A stretch of 64,000 bases of DNA from Cenarchaeum symbiont of Oopsacas minuta (GCA_029948415.1 JAJIZT010000001.1:181030-245029), one strand, 5' to 3'; positions 24,991-35,458 are shown, numbered from the stretch's first letter. A program made the numbers and translations. The notes: generated from the sequence alone by a model not told the origin.

Positions 24991-27900
24991 ATGAATACTG
25001 CAATAGAACATATACGCAGTATGGACATTCCAGATTACTATGCTGAATATTACAGTGATTTGACGGTTAAAACTGATAAAGTATACGAGCATATAGCCAA
25101 GGCAAAATCAGTTCTAACCGATGTTACTTCGTCTATTGAACCAAAAATTGCATATGATTTAGCAGATAGAGTGGCAAAAATGCACGAAATCGAGGAGATA
25201 GCAACACCAATCCGACTTTTGCTCAAAAATAATGGAAAAGAATTTGCTGCCATGACATTTGCAAAAGATCTAGCCTTGGGCAAATATCAACCAAAAGATA
25301 CAACGCTTAAAGATCGTCTAGATTTGGCAGTTAGGGTAGGGTTGGCCATTGTAACTGAAGGTGTTACAATTGCCCCTTTGCAGGGAATATCTGATGTACA
25401 GATACGCAAAAATAAAGACGGTACAGAATACCTTTCAGTATCTATAGCAGGTCCGATGCGTTCTGCAGGAGGTACGGAATCTGCAGTAACCATACTTATA
25501 GCTGATCATGTAAGAAAAACTGTAGGTCTTGGAACTTATCAGGCCAACTCATTTGGAGACGACGAAACAGGTCGTTTTGTAGAAGAGCTACGTACATACG
25601 AACGTGAAGCTAGTAATTTTCAATTTCATGTATTAGACGAAGATATCGTAACAGTGATATCCAATCTACCAGTGGAAATTGATGGACCTAGCACAGATCC
25701 ATTTGATGTTGTTAATCACAAAGGTATGACTCGAATAAAAACGGATCAAGTAAGAGGTGGAACATTAAGAGTAATCAACGATGGTCTCATAGGTAGATCA
25801 AAAAAACTGCTAAAACGCATAGAAAAATACAATATGGATGGATGGGAATGGCTCAAAGATCTAAAAGGTGTTGTGCAATCAGGTGATGATGAAGATGCTT
25901 CATCAAAGAGAATGGATGAAGTTATAGTAGGCAGATCGGTTTTATCAACTCAAAATGGCAGTGGGGGTTTTAGACTTCGTTATGGTAGGGCATGTAATAC
26001 TGGCTTTACTTCTATGGGATTTCATCCGGCAATACCTGAAATTCTAGATCATACCATAACAGTTGGAACTCAGATAAAGACCGACATACCAGGCAAGGGA
26101 GCTGTGGTGGCCATGGTAGATTCTATCGAAACTCCGATTGTTTTGCTTAAAAACGGCGACGTGATCAAGATTCGTGATGCAATACATGGCAGGGATGTGC
26201 GCAATCAGATTGCAAAAATACTATATCTAGGAGATGTTTTAGTCTCATTTGGAGATTTTCTCGAAAACAATGCCCAAATGATGCCAACAGGATATGTTGA
26301 AGAATATTGGGTCGAAGAAATGAGGTTAAAAGACAAAGATTTGGCTTTAAAATACGTAAAAATCCCTCCAACTCTAGATCATGCTTTGATTATGTGCTCC
26401 AAATTAGGTATGGCATTACATCCAAAATATCTTCATTATTGGGATCAATTAGACAAGAACGGTCTACAAAGTCTACTTTCTCCCGTAGAATATGATCCCC
26501 AAAAAATAGTCCTTGAACATAAAGCAAAAGCAGCACTAGAGAAAATTGGGATTCCTCACACAATATCAAAGTCACATATTATGTTAAAAGGTGATGAAGC
26601 ACATATCTTATATCATCTGTTGTATAAACATCCTATTTCCATCTCTGAAAAATACGACGTACTTGAAACAATATCAAAAACTTCTGGCATAACAGTCCGC
26701 CCAAAATATTCTGTTTCAGTAGGAATAAGAATAGGCCGTCCAGAAAAGGCGGCACCGCGAGATATGAAGCCTCCAGTTCATTGCCTTTTTCCAGTAAATA
26801 AAACTGGTGGTCCAACACGTGATATTACAAAGGCTGCAAAACGTGAAGATTTCTATGCCAACATATCAGATCGAATATGTGCATCATGCGGTAAGATATC
26901 TCTGACAATAAAATGCAATGGGTGTGGCAAAAAAACTTCTATATCATACAAATGTAAACAATGCAAAAAACTTGCAGATGAACCATTTTGCAATGATTGT
27001 GAAAAACCAATTTATGCTTATTCCAACAAAAAATTTCCATTAAAAGAATTTCTCATCAAGGCACAAAGTACAGTAAATATTAGAGCAAAGTCACCACTCA
27101 AAGGTGTTGTAGATCTTATTAGTCAATACAAGATAGCAGAGCCACTTGAAAAAGGACTAATTCGACAAAACTATGGTCTAACTGTATTCCGAGACGGTAC
27201 AATCAGATTTGATGCTACTAACACCCCACTTACACATTTTAGACCAGAATGGATTAACACAAGCGTTGAAGAGCTTCGAGATCTAGGATATACAAAAGAT
27301 TACAAAGGTAACGATCTGATTAGTGATAATCAGACCATAGAAATAAGGATGCAAGATGTTGTAATACCAATAGATTGCGCAAAACATCTGATAAATGTCT
27401 CAAAGTATGTGGATATGGAACTTGAAAAGATCTATGGTAACCCATGTTTTTACAACATTTCGAACCTAAAAGATCTGTTAGGACATCTTGTAATTGGCCT
27501 TGCACCACATACGTCAGTAGGTATATTGGCTAGAGTTATTGGATTTACGGATACTCAAACATGTTTTGGCACTCCAAACTGGCATTCTGCAAAACGTAGG
27601 GATGCAGACGGTGATGCAGACTCTATAATGCTTTATGCAGATGCATTGTTAAACTTCTCAAAGAATTTTCTCTCAGATCGGATCGGTGGATTGATGGACG
27701 CTCCACTGCTTATACAACCTCTAGTACTTCCGAATGAATCCCAACCGCAAGCGCATAATTTAGAAGTGGTTAAAAATTTTCCCATTGAATTTTACAAAAT
27801 TACTAAATCCATGCCAAAAGCGACAGATGTAAAATCAGTTGTAACAGTAAAAGATCGTTTGGGAAAAAGAGAAATGTATTCTGGATATGACTTTACACAT

Positions 27901-28353
27901 GAAACATCATTACTAGCATCATCCAATCCTCATTCAGCATACGTAACTCTCACATCAGTACATGCCAAGCTGGATTTACAGATAAAAAATGCCGAGATAA
28001 TAAATGCTGTAGATCAAGCCAAAACTGTTTCTAACATTGTTTCTACACATTTAGTTCCAGATATAATGGGAAATCTTAGATCATATAACAAACAGATCTT
28101 TAGATGTACTAGCTGTGATAAAAAATATAGAAGACCGCCACTTTCTAAAAAATGTGTATGTGGTAATGTTCCAATCGGGACAATAACTAGAGCTGGAGTA
28201 GAAAAGTATCTTGGATTTGCTATTAGATTAGTAGATAAATATGATGTGGGCAGTTATCAATATGGAAGAATACATGCTTTAGCAGATGAAATTAAACTTG
28301 TTTTTGGCGAATCTACAGGAGATCAATCATTGCTTTCTGATTTTGCAAATTAA
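24991..28353 (+). CDS. polC: DNA polymerase D large subunit (DP2)
   Basis: Catalytic subunit of archaeal replicative polymerase D. About 1120 residues, normal length, no intein. The catalytic double-psi barrel Asp motif is RRDADGDADS near residue 869. A Cys-rich module lies at about 630-671 (CASCGKISL, CNGCGKK, CKQCKK, CNDCEK) and another at about 1039-1056 (CTSCDKKY, CVCG). The last residues QSLLSDFAN look like a PCNA-interacting (PIP) box. I prefer ATG 24991; TTG 24982 would add three residues. The small subunit DP1 is not in the window. Confidence 0.96.
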   Translation: MNTAIEHIRSMDIPDYYAEYYSDLTVKTDKVYEHIAKAKSVLTDVTSSIEPKIAYDLADRVAKMHEIEEIATPIRLLLKNNGKEFAAMTFAKDLALGKYQPKDTTLKDRLDLAVRVGLAIVTEGVTIAPLQGISDVQIRKNKDGTEYLSVSIAGPMRSAGGTESAVTILIADHVRKTVGLGTYQANSFGDDETGRFVEELRTYEREASNFQFHVLDEDIVTVISNLPVEIDGPSTDPFDVVNHKGMTRIKTDQVRGGTLRVINDGLIGRSKKLLKRIEKYNMDGWEWLKDLKGVVQSGDDEDASSKRMDEVIVGRSVLSTQNGSGGFRLRYGRACNTGFTSMGFHPAIPEILDHTITVGTQIKTDIPGKGAVVAMVDSIETPIVLLKNGDVIKIRDAIHGRDVRNQIAKILYLGDVLVSFGDFLENNAQMMPTGYVEEYWVEEMRLKDKDLALKYVKIPPTLDHALIMCSKLGMALHPKYLHYWDQLDKNGLQSLLSPVEYDPQKIVLEHKAKAALEKIGIPHTISKSHIMLKGDEAHILYHLLYKHPISISEKYDVLETISKTSGITVRPKYSVSVGIRIGRPEKAAPRDMKPPVHCLFPVNKTGGPTRDITKAAKREDFYANISDRICASCGKISLTIKCNGCGKKTSISYKCKQCKKLADEPFCNDCEKPIYAYSNKKFPLKEFLIKAQSTVNIRAKSPLKGVVDLISQYKIAEPLEKGLIRQNYGLTVFRDGTIRFDATNTPLTHFRPEWINTSVEELRDLGYTKDYKGNDLISDNQTIEIRMQDVVIPIDCAKHLINVSKYVDMELEKIYGNPCFYNISNLKDLLGHLVIGLAPHTSVGILARVIGFTDTQTCFGTPNWHSAKRRDADGDADSIMLYADALLNFSKNFLSDRIGGLMDAPLLIQPLVLPNESQPQAHNLEVVKNFPIEFYKITKSMPKATDVKSVVTVKDRLGKREMYSGYDFTHETSLLASSNPHSAYVTLTSVHAKLDLQIKNAEIINAVDQAKTVSNIVSTHLVPDIMGNLRSYNKQIFRCTSCDKKYRRPPLSKKCVCGNVPIGTITRAGVEKYLGFAIRLVDKYDVGSYQYGRIHALADEIKLVFGESTGDQSLLSDFAN

Positions 28354-28356
28354 TTT

Positions 28357-29676
28357 CTAACGTAATTGAACATACTCATATCCACTTGTTTTTTGATCAA
28401 AACAATAGCCGACTTTTTGATAGTCACGTCTGAATGATTTTACTTGACGTAGTATTTTCTTTGGATCATTATCCTGTATGATAATTTTAGCTAGAAACAA
28501 GGCAATTTCAGTCATCTCTGATTCTTTCATACCTAACCGCGTAATTTCTGATACTCCTAATCGTATACCGCTAGGATGAAAGTAATTACGCCCAGCCTTG
28601 ATATCTCCAGGTATTAGTTGTCTGTTTACTATAATATTGGCTTTTTCAAGCACATGTTCAGCTTCTCCACCATCCAAATATTCCAATATGTTTACAGCTA
28701 TTTGATGTGATTTTGTAAATCCTCTAGATTCACCCAAAACTTTGAAACCAAGATTACTCATCTCTTGAGCTAATGCCTTTGCATTTTTAATTACCTGCTT
28801 TGCATATTCTTTACCAAATTCCAGTGCTTCTGTAAACGCTATTGCTTTTGCCGCCATGTGATGTATGTGATGATTGCTTGTAAGACCAGGGAATGTAGCT
28901 TTTTTGATATCTTCAGAATGGGTGTTTTTTGCTAAAATTAATCCTCCCTGCGGACCAAAGAGTGTTTTATGAGTACTCATTGTTAACGTATCTGCACCCT
29001 CTCTAATCGGATCTTGGAACTGTTTACCTGCTATCAAACCTGCCACATGAGCTGCATCATAGTTTATGTGTATATCATATCCTTTTAGAAAATCAGATAG
29101 CTCCTTTACAGGATGTGGAAATAAAAACAGCGAGCCTCCAAACATGGCCATTTTTGGAAGCTTGTTTTCTTTTTTTAAAGTTTTTATTTTTTGTTTGGTT
29201 TTGTCAACATCTATTGTCATCTCTTGTGAATCAAACGGATAGAATTCTATATTGAGACCGTGTACCAATCCTGCAGTTCCAGAATGTTCTTTTTTCCCGT
29301 GTGATATGTGACCTCCAGCAGGTATGGATGAAGTAATCATCACATCTTTGGGATTAGTAAAAGCAGAATATATCGCAAGATTTGCAACAACCCCAGATAT
29401 CGGCCTTACGTCGGCAAATTCTGCACGAAAAAGTTTTTTGGCAAGTCTCATGCATTCAAACTCCACTTTATCGATATAGATACATCCTGCATAGACTCGC
29501 TCTCCTGGCCAACCTTCAGCATATCTATTAGCAAAATCTGATATCATTGCTTCCCTTACTGCCGGACTTGGCACATTTTCACTTGCAATAAGCGGAATCG
29601 ACTCAGAAAACCATTTGTTATGATCTTTTAGCATTGAAAATATTTCCGAATATGACCTCTTATTCGTCGACTTCAT
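28357..29676 (-). CDS. glyA: Serine hydroxymethyltransferase
   Basis: PLP enzyme converting serine and a tetrahydropterin to glycine and the methylene carrier. The PLP lysine is in MSTHKTLFGPQGG; SENVPSPAV near residue 33, INYDAAHVAGLI and SGIRLGVSEITR are typical. Length 439 is normal. It converges on the PolD gene with only three bases between stop codons. The 307-base region upstream contains its promoter and dispersed element copy B. Confidence 0.95.
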   Translation of the reverse strand: MKSTNKRSYSEIFSMLKDHNKWFSESIPLIASENVPSPAVREAMISDFANRYAEGWPGERVYAGCIYIDKVEFECMRLAKKLFRAEFADVRPISGVVANLAIYSAFTNPKDVMITSSIPAGGHISHGKKEHSGTAGLVHGLNIEFYPFDSQEMTIDVDKTKQKIKTLKKENKLPKMAMFGGSLFLFPHPVKELSDFLKGYDIHINYDAAHVAGLIAGKQFQDPIREGADTLTMSTHKTLFGPQGGLILAKNTHSEDIKKATFPGLTSNHHIHHMAAKAIAFTEALEFGKEYAKQVIKNAKALAQEMSNLGFKVLGESRGFTKSHQIAVNILEYLDGGEAEHVLEKANIIVNRQLIPGDIKAGRNYFHPSGIRLGVSEITRLGMKESEMTEIALFLAKIIIQDNDPKKILRQVKSFRRDYQKVGYCFDQKTSGYEYVQLR

Positions 29677-29854
29677 CTATTCCTATTGATCTGAACCGAT
29701 TTAAAACTCCTACCAAATATTGTGATTTGTATAATATTATATGTAGAAAGTGATCTATGTATTTGATTATGAAATTTGGGTTATTGTGAAGATTTTTACT
29801 TGATTTGAATTTATTTTGGCATTTTTTGTTTTGTCGTTGCCTATACCATATTTT

Positions 29855-29933
29855 GTAAGAGGTCACGTCCCTGCCTATAATTATCAAGAAAGTTCTAGAT
29901 TTACGCACAAAATTAGAGTAGCTGACCTTGTAC
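29855..29933 (+). repeat. Dispersed inverted-end element, copy B
   Basis: 79 bp, plus strand, close to copies A and C. Ends are GTAAGAGGTCA and TGACCTTGTAC. The 12-base word TACCATATTTTG occurs at 29844-29855 and again at 29931-29942, straddling the two ends, as a target duplication would. It ends about 17 bases before the thermosome TATA box and 50 before its ATG. Confidence 0.8.
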
Positions 29934-29949
29934 CATATTTTGATAAAAA

Positions 29950-29972
29950 GGTATAAAAATAGGGTATAAAAT
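29950..29972 (+). promoter_or_regulatory. Tandem TATA boxes of the thermosome gene
   Basis: GGTATAAAAAT (from 29950) and GGGTATAAAAT (from 29962) lie in tandem before the ATG at 29984. The first has the right spacing for initiation a few bases before the start codon; the second would start within the gene. Confidence 0.55.
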
Positions 29973-29983
29973 ATTGCTGTAGT

Positions 29984-31669
29984 ATGAGCAATGTTCAAGC
30001 AACAAAGACAAATATGCCTGTCGTATTACTTAAAGATGGTGCAAGCGAAACCAAAGGTCGCGAAGCTCAAAAAAACAATATTGCTGCATCTAGAATAATT
30101 GCTGAAATTGTAAACACTAGTCTAGGTCCAAAAGGAATGGACAAAATGCTAGTGGATTCACTTGGCGATATAACAATTACAAATGATGGGGCTACAATTC
30201 TCAAGGAAATAGACGTCCAGCACCCTGCGGCAAAAATGTTGGTGGAAATTGCAAAAACTACCGATAATGAAGTAGGAGATGGTACCACATCGGCCGTAAT
30301 TCTTGCAGGTGCACTCTTGAATAATGCCGAATCTTTAATAACAAAAAATGTCCATCCAACGATTATAGTCGACGGTTACAGAAAAGCGGCTAAAAAAGTT
30401 AAACAATATCTTCAAGATATATCTGAAACCGTAACTGCAGACGACAAGGCAATTCTTACAAAAATTGCCAAAACTTCTATGCAGACAAAACTTGTTAGAA
30501 AAGATTCTGACATGCTAGCAGATATTATGGTAAAAGCAATTATTGCTGTATCGGATAAAATTGGTGACAAATTTGTAATTGACATAGATGATGTCAAAGT
30601 AGAGAAAAAAGCTGGTGGATCTATAAAGGATTCTCATCTAGTACAGGGAATAGTTTTAGACAAAGAGGTAGTTCATGGAGGAATGCCTAAAAAAATAACA
30701 ACAGCAAAAATCGCTCTGATTAATACTGCTTTGGAAATAAACAAAACAGAAACTGACGCCAAGATAAATATCTCAAACCCACAACAAATACAATCTTTTC
30801 TCGAAGAAGAAAACCGTATGCTCAAACATATGGTGGATAAAGTTATCGGTTCTGGAGCCAATGTCGTATTGTGTCAAAAAGGTATTGATGACATGGCACA
30901 ACATTATTTGGCCAAAGCCAATATCATGGCAATACGACGTATAAAAGAAAGTGATCTGACAAAACTTGCTAAAGCCACTGGTGCTAGAATAGTGACAAAT
31001 TTGAATGATCTGTTTGAAAAAGATTTGGGATCTGCTGAACTCGTAGAAGAAAGAAAGATCGAAGAAGATAGGTGGGTCTTTGTAGAAGGTTGCAAGCAAC
31101 CAAAATCTGTTACAATGTTACTTCGTGCTGGATCACAAAAAGTTGTGGACGAAGTAGAAAGATCCGCACACGATGCATTAATGGTAATAAAAGATGTAAT
31201 GGAATCTCCATTTATCGTAGCGGGTGGCGGTGCTCCAGAGGCATATTCTTCATCAAAACTTCGTAATTGGGCAAAATCACTAGAAGGTCGAGAGCAATTA
31301 GCAGTAGAAAAATTTGCAGACTCACTTGAAACAATTCCACTTGTTCTTGCCGAAAGTGCAGGACTTGATCCCATTGATACAATAACTTCTCTTAGATCAA
31401 AACAACAAAAAGGCGAAAAATGGATCGGAATAGATGTTATAAACGGAGAGATTGGCGACATGAGTACCAACAACATAATAGAACCACTAGCTGTAAAACA
31501 TCAAATTGTCTCTGTTGCTACAGAAGCTGCATGCATGATTCTTCGTATAGACGATGTTGTAGCTACTGCAAAATCTGCTGGACCTCCTCCAGGTGCTGAA
31601 GGAGGAATGCCAGGAGGTATGCCTCCAGGTATGGGTGGCATGCCTGATATGGGCGGCATGGGAATGTAA
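29984..31669 (+). CDS. Thermosome (group II chaperonin) subunit
   Basis: ATP-driven double-ring folding chaperone of the cytosol. Typical blocks are [44 protein letters not shown] and the late [17 protein letters not shown]. The C-terminus ends in the Gly/Met-rich tail ([18 protein letters not shown]), as in many archaeal subunits. 561 residues is normal. A strong double TATA region and dispersed element copy B lie upstream. Confidence 0.96.
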   Translation: MSNVQATKTNMPVVLLKDGASETKGREAQKNNIAASRIIAEIVNTSLGPKGMDKMLVDSLGDITITNDGATILKEIDVQHPAAKMLVEIAKTTDNEVGDGTTSAVILAGALLNNAESLITKNVHPTIIVDGYRKAAKKVKQYLQDISETVTADDKAILTKIAKTSMQTKLVRKDSDMLADIMVKAIIAVSDKIGDKFVIDIDDVKVEKKAGGSIKDSHLVQGIVLDKEVVHGGMPKKITTAKIALINTALEINKTETDAKINISNPQQIQSFLEEENRMLKHMVDKVIGSGANVVLCQKGIDDMAQHYLAKANIMAIRRIKESDLTKLAKATGARIVTNLNDLFEKDLGSAELVEERKIEEDRWVFVEGCKQPKSVTMLLRAGSQKVVDEVERSAHDALMVIKDVMESPFIVAGGGAPEAYSSSKLRNWAKSLEGREQLAVEKFADSLETIPLVLAESAGLDPIDTITSLRSKQQKGEKWIGIDVINGEIGDMSTNNIIEPLAVKHQIVSVATEAACMILRIDDVVATAKSAGPPPGAEGGMPGGMPPGMGGMPDMGGMGM

Positions 31670-31720
31670 AATTGATACATTATACTCTAACTTTATTTAT
31701 TAATTAATAATTGATATAAT

Positions 31721-31999
31721 ATGATATTATCTGAAAACATAAAAAAATTTATCACATATACATATTTAGTAATATTCTTTGCTTTCTTAGCTGGACTGTT
31801 TAACCCTTTAACTAACCCAAATGCGGATCCATTAGCAGTTGTTATTGGCATAATAGTATTGATAATAGGACTTGTCGGAGGTATACAATTGTATAAAGCA
31901 GCAACGATCGAAGATCACAGAATAATCCGACTCATTGTAGGTTTTGGATTAATTAGTGGTTCTCTTTGGAGTATATTCTGGGTAGTTCGTTCAGCTTGA
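31721..31999 (+). CDS. Small membrane protein
   Basis: A 92-residue protein with three hydrophobic stretches (YLVIFFAFLAGLF, LAVVIGIIVLIIGLVGGI, LIVGFGLISGSLWSIFWVV) and few charges. No family recognised. It ends one base before the convergent glutamine synthetase gene. Confidence 0.55.
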   Translation: MILSENIKKFITYTYLVIFFAFLAGLFNPLTNPNADPLAVVIGIIVLIIGLVGGIQLYKAATIEDHRIIRLIVGFGLISGSLWSIFWVVRSA

Positions 32000-32000
32000 A

Positions 32001-33461
32001 TCATACATCAAAATAAAGATAAAATTCGTGCGGATGTGGTCTGATTGCTATCTCTTTTTGATCCTTGCGTCCTAGATCAATTATTTTATCCAATACATCA
32101 TTTTGTAAAATTGATTTGAGGAATTTTCGATCGCTTTCAAGCTCATCAAGCGCTTCACCAAGATTAGCTGGTAGAATTCCAATATTGCGTTTTATTCTTT
32201 CAGATTTGCTCATTTTGAATATGTCTTCTTGAACTGGTTCTTTTGGATCTATCTTTTTCTTAATGCCATCAAGTCCTGCAGCTAAAACCGATGAAAAGAC
32301 AAGATACGGATTTGCTGATGGATCTGGCGCTCTAAATTCAAGCCTCTTTAAATACGCATATCCTTTTCCTTTGAAATGTCTTGGTACACGTACGATTGCC
32401 GAACGATTGCTACCACTCCATGCTATATAGACAGGTGCTTCATACCCTGGCACCAATCTGTGATATGAATTTGTTGTTGGATTACTAATTGCACATAGGG
32501 CTTTTGCATGATTTAGTATTCCTCCACAGAAATACAATCCAGTCTGACTCAATTCCATATTCTCATCAATGTCAAAGAATGCATTCATTTTGTTCTTCCA
32601 AAGACTTACGTTTGTATGCATACCAGAACCAGAATCCATTGATATGGGTTTTGGCATCATGGTGGCTATCTTGCTGAATTTTGTTGCAATGTTTCTAATT
32701 ACAAATTTATATGATTGTGTTGCATCGGCCGAGTTTGTAAGTCCATCATATCTTATATCGATTTCACATTGTCCAGCAGTAGCTACTTCATGGTGGTGGT
32801 TGTCACATAAAATGCCAAAGTTTTCATTTAAAATGTTTACACATTCGTTTCTAAAGGGTGTTAATGTATCAGATGGTGTGCTTGGATAATATCCTTCTTG
32901 TAAGCCCATAGGATATCCTGTCCCTTCTTGACTCCATGGAGCTTCAGCGGATTCTATAGAATATGATTGTCCTTTATAGGGAGTCAGTACGTCCCAGTGT
33001 ATTTTATCAAAAACAAAAAATTCAACTTCTGGTCCCCACATACTTGTATCAAAACCTGCACTCTTTACATATTCTTCAGCTTCTTGTGCTATCCCTCTAG
33101 GATCATTTCGTAATCTACCTCTGTTTTCTCCCCAGTATACATCACACAACAGTCTTGCAGTTTTATTCTCTGTCATCCATGGAATAACTGCAAAAGTGTT
33201 TGGATCTGGTTTTAATATCAAATCTGAATCGTCTATATTAGTAAATCCCACTATGGATGAACCATCAAGTTTTGGTAGACCATCCTTCATTTGTTCTGCG
33301 GTAAACGTATTTGCGGAGATCGTTGTATGGTGAAAACGTCCTGTAAGACCTGTAAATTGTAGATCTATGAATTTTATGTTTTCATGTTGAATCTTTGAAA
33401 ATACCTCGTCGGACGAGTACTTTATTGGAACAACTTTTCCGTGGTTGACTCTATATGGCAT
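32001..33461 (-). CDS. glnA: Glutamine synthetase, type I
   Basis: Makes glutamine from glutamate, ammonia and ATP, the main ammonia assimilation route. Motifs: WGPEVEFFVFD, GQCEIDIRYD, MDSGSGMHTNVSLWKNK and NRSAIVRVPRHFKGKGYAYLKR-type region ending LEFRAPDPSANPYLVFS. Length 486 fits type I. The region equivalent to the adenylylated Tyr loop reads EDIFKMSKSE and has no Tyr, so control by adenylylation is unlikely. No PII gene is adjacent. Confidence 0.95.
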   Translation of the reverse strand: MPYRVNHGKVVPIKYSSDEVFSKIQHENIKFIDLQFTGLTGRFHHTTISANTFTAEQMKDGLPKLDGSSIVGFTNIDDSDLILKPDPNTFAVIPWMTENKTARLLCDVYWGENRGRLRNDPRGIAQEAEEYVKSAGFDTSMWGPEVEFFVFDKIHWDVLTPYKGQSYSIESAEAPWSQEGTGYPMGLQEGYYPSTPSDTLTPFRNECVNILNENFGILCDNHHHEVATAGQCEIDIRYDGLTNSADATQSYKFVIRNIATKFSKIATMMPKPISMDSGSGMHTNVSLWKNKMNAFFDIDENMELSQTGLYFCGGILNHAKALCAISNPTTNSYHRLVPGYEAPVYIAWSGSNRSAIVRVPRHFKGKGYAYLKRLEFRAPDPSANPYLVFSSVLAAGLDGIKKKIDPKEPVQEDIFKMSKSERIKRNIGILPANLGEALDELESDRKFLKSILQNDVLDKIIDLGRKDQKEIAIRPHPHEFYLYFDV

Positions 33462-33507
33462 TAGTACCCTTATGCAATAATATATGGCTATAATTTAAGG
33501 ATAATCA

Positions 33508-34074
33508 ATGGAACACGCAAAGATCAGCCTAAATTCAATCTATATGACTATTCAGCGGGAATTTGAGAATGAATTTATCCAAGAACTGCCCCATGGCTAT
33601 TATCAGTCAATCTCATCAATTTTAGGAACTATGGTAAGGGAAAAATATGGAGGTATTGAAGAAGGAATTAGCATACGACTTTATGCCATAGCTTCAGAAC
33701 TTGCAACACTACTCTTACATCTCAGATTAGAAAAAATAACCACTGATCCAAAAATTACTAGAACAAATCTTCTAGACGAAGAAAAATTCATTCTTGATTC
33801 CAACACCGACATGAATGATAGAAAAAATATGATTCTAACTGGAATACTACATGGCAATTCCAAACTCCTTGAATCTATATCTATTGCACAGAAAACTAAA
33901 CCCATATTGGTGCGATTTTTGCAGGATGCAGAACAAATTATAGGTGTAGACATGGCAAAATATGGTCCGTTTAAAGCAGAAGATATAGCATCCATTCCAT
34001 ATGATAACGCACAAGCATTTATAGCAAAAAAAATAGTTTCCAAAGTTATGATTGATGACAAACAGTCAAGTTGA
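33508..34074 (+). CDS. GINS-complex protein (Gins51-like)
   Basis: Replication protein of the CMG helicase, linking MCM and GAN/RecJ. The 188 residues have the Sld5/Psf1 order: a helical A domain first, then the small beta B domain at the C-terminus. The B domain PILVRFLQDAEQIIGVDM, AKYGPFKAEDIASIP and AQAFIAKKIV is the diagnostic part. Start ATG 33508; the gene is divergent from glnA with 46 bases between. Confidence rests on the C-terminal domain. Confidence 0.75.
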   Translation: MEHAKISLNSIYMTIQREFENEFIQELPHGYYQSISSILGTMVREKYGGIEEGISIRLYAIASELATLLLHLRLEKITTDPKITRTNLLDEEKFILDSNTDMNDRKNMILTGILHGNSKLLESISIAQKTKPILVRFLQDAEQIIGVDMAKYGPFKAEDIASIPYDNAQAFIAKKIVSKVMIDDKQSS

Positions 34075-34080
34075 TATTGT

Positions 34081-34356
34081 ATGTCGCACATTGATATAGA
34101 TGTAATAGATTTTCTTTTAATTGCAATATATCCTGCTGCTGGTCTTTTTGGAATTGAAATGATATTTAGAGTTTTAAAAGGATCACAATGGTTAAAGTTA
34201 TCAATACAGGGATTTCTTTCACTTGCTTTTGGAATTGCATATTTGACATTGATTACAGCTCATTGGCTAACTTCCGTAGTTTTAATCGCATTAGCTATTG
34301 CACTTTTTTATCAATCAAAAAGAGCTCTACTGACTCCTGGCAAATCTCTTTACTAG
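34081..34356 (+). CDS. Small membrane protein downstream of GINS
   Basis: 91 residues with two or three membrane helices (FLLIAIYPAAGLFGIEMIF, IQGFLSLAFGIAYLTLI, SVVLIALAIALFY). Starts six bases after the GINS stop, so probably cotranscribed. No family recognised. Its end overlaps the convergent AN1 zinc-finger gene by four bases. Confidence 0.5.
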   Translation: MSHIDIDVIDFLLIAIYPAAGLFGIEMIFRVLKGSQWLKLSIQGFLSLAFGIAYLTLITAHWLTSVVLIALAIALFYQSKRALLTPGKSLY

Positions 34357-34571
34357 TGGCGACCGAAAAGTCTACTCAGTAATCCTTTCTTTGGACCACC
34401 ATCGCGGATTATTTTTCTCTCTCCAAACTTTTTTGATCTGATCTGTGTTAGCTTCACGCAACGATGATCTTCTGGAAGTCTATGTTCTGGGCAAAAAGGA
34501 TCTTTACAATAGTTGCATTCAAACGGCATATCTGTCATATCTCCGCAGTAGGCACATGGTTTTGGTTTCAT
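34353..34571 (-). CDS. AN1-type zinc-finger protein
   Basis: 72 residues. The AN1 pattern is complete: CAYC, CNYC, FCPEHRLPEDHRC, giving two zinc sites. A basic tail (KKGLLSRLFGRH) follows. Archaeal AN1 proteins are small and their role is not established; membrane- or RNA-binding by the tail is guesswork. Start is the ATG at 34571. Confidence 0.8.
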   Translation of the reverse strand: MKPKPCAYCGDMTDMPFECNYCKDPFCPEHRLPEDHRCVKLTQIRSKKFGERKIIRDGGPKKGLLSRLFGRH

Positions 34572-34705
34572 ATAGTTATATGTATAATCTGCTTATTAAA
34601 CATCTAAATCGTTAACGTAGAGGCTACTTGCATAGTATTTTTGTGCATATGGGTATTTTAACCGTGAATACGGTCTCATATGTTATATTCCTGCATTTTG
34701 TTACC

Positions 34706-35458
34706 ATGTTTAGTATAATGTTGAAAGATAAGGTGGCAATAATAACTGGTGCAAGTAGTGGTATAGGAAAAACCACTGCTATTGCACTAGCTACCCAAGG
34801 TTGTAAAGTGGCCATTGGAGCTAGAAGAACACCCAATCTTGAAGAATTGCAACGTGAAATTGAAAAAACTGGAGGACATGTTTTTGCTCAACGGCTAGAT
34901 GTATCTGATCGACAAAGCTGTGAGTCTTTTGTAAATGCGGTTTTAAAAAAATGGGAAACTGTGGATATATTGGTTAACAATGCAGGCCTTATGCCTTTGA
35001 GTTTTTTTAAGAATCTAAAATACGAAGAATGGGATCAAATGATAGATGTTAACATAAAAGGAGTTCTATATTGCACTGGCGCAGTCATAGGTCATATGAA
35101 AGCTAAAAAATCTGGTCACATTGTAAACATTTCATCTGTTGCAGGAAGAATTGTTTTTCCTTCTGGTAGTGTTTATTGTGCCACAAAGCACGCCGTAACT
35201 GCATTAAGCGAAGGACTTCGTCAAGAATTTAGTACGCGTTCCAACATACGTGTAACGTGCATAGAACCTGGTGTCGTGGCAACAGAACTTACTAACACTA
35301 TAACCGATGAATCATTAAAAGATTTTGTAGCCAAGGCAAAAACAATGGAATCTCTTTCATCTGATGATATTGCAAACGCCATAGTATATGCTGTGAGCTC
35401 CCCTACGAACGTAAACGTAAACGAGATTCTTATAAGACCTACTACGCAGGAACGTTAG
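34706..35458 (+). CDS. Short-chain dehydrogenase/reductase
   Basis: NAD(P)-dependent oxidoreductase with Rossmann fold. Cofactor motif TGASSGIG near the N-terminus, NNAG (ILVNNAGLMP), catalytic Ser in NISSVAG and YxxxK as YCATKHA. Length about 250 is typical once the ATG at 34706 is used; a longer frame to 34628 has an unlikely hydrophobic extension, and TGTTATATTCC lies about 24 bases before 34706. Substrate unknown; resembles the YdfG/serine dehydrogenase group. Confidence 0.9.
   Translation: MFSIMLKDKVAIITGASSGIGKTTAIALATQGCKVAIGARRTPNLEELQREIEKTGGHVFAQRLDVSDRQSCESFVNAVLKKWETVDILVNNAGLMPLSFFKNLKYEEWDQMIDVNIKGVLYCTGAVIGHMKAKKSGHIVNISSVAGRIVFPSGSVYCATKHAVTALSEGLRQEFSTRSNIRVTCIEPGVVATELTNTITDESLKDFVAKAKTMESLSSDDIANAIVYAVSSPTNVNVNEILIRPTTQER

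Larger units (their letters stand above)
29677..29983. other. Divergent intergenic region between glyA and the thermosome gene
   Basis: The 307 bases hold the glyA promoter (minus), dispersed element copy B (29855-29933) and the thermosome TATA boxes. A minus-strand reading frame crosses the element but shares its sequence with the other copies only through the repeat, so I do not call a gene. Confidence 0.5.

Noticed and set aside
29660-29998. Minus-strand 112-codon frame between glyA and the thermosome gene
   Set aside because: It overlaps glyA's start, the thermosome promoter and the dispersed element; its only similarity to other frames comes from the repeat itself.
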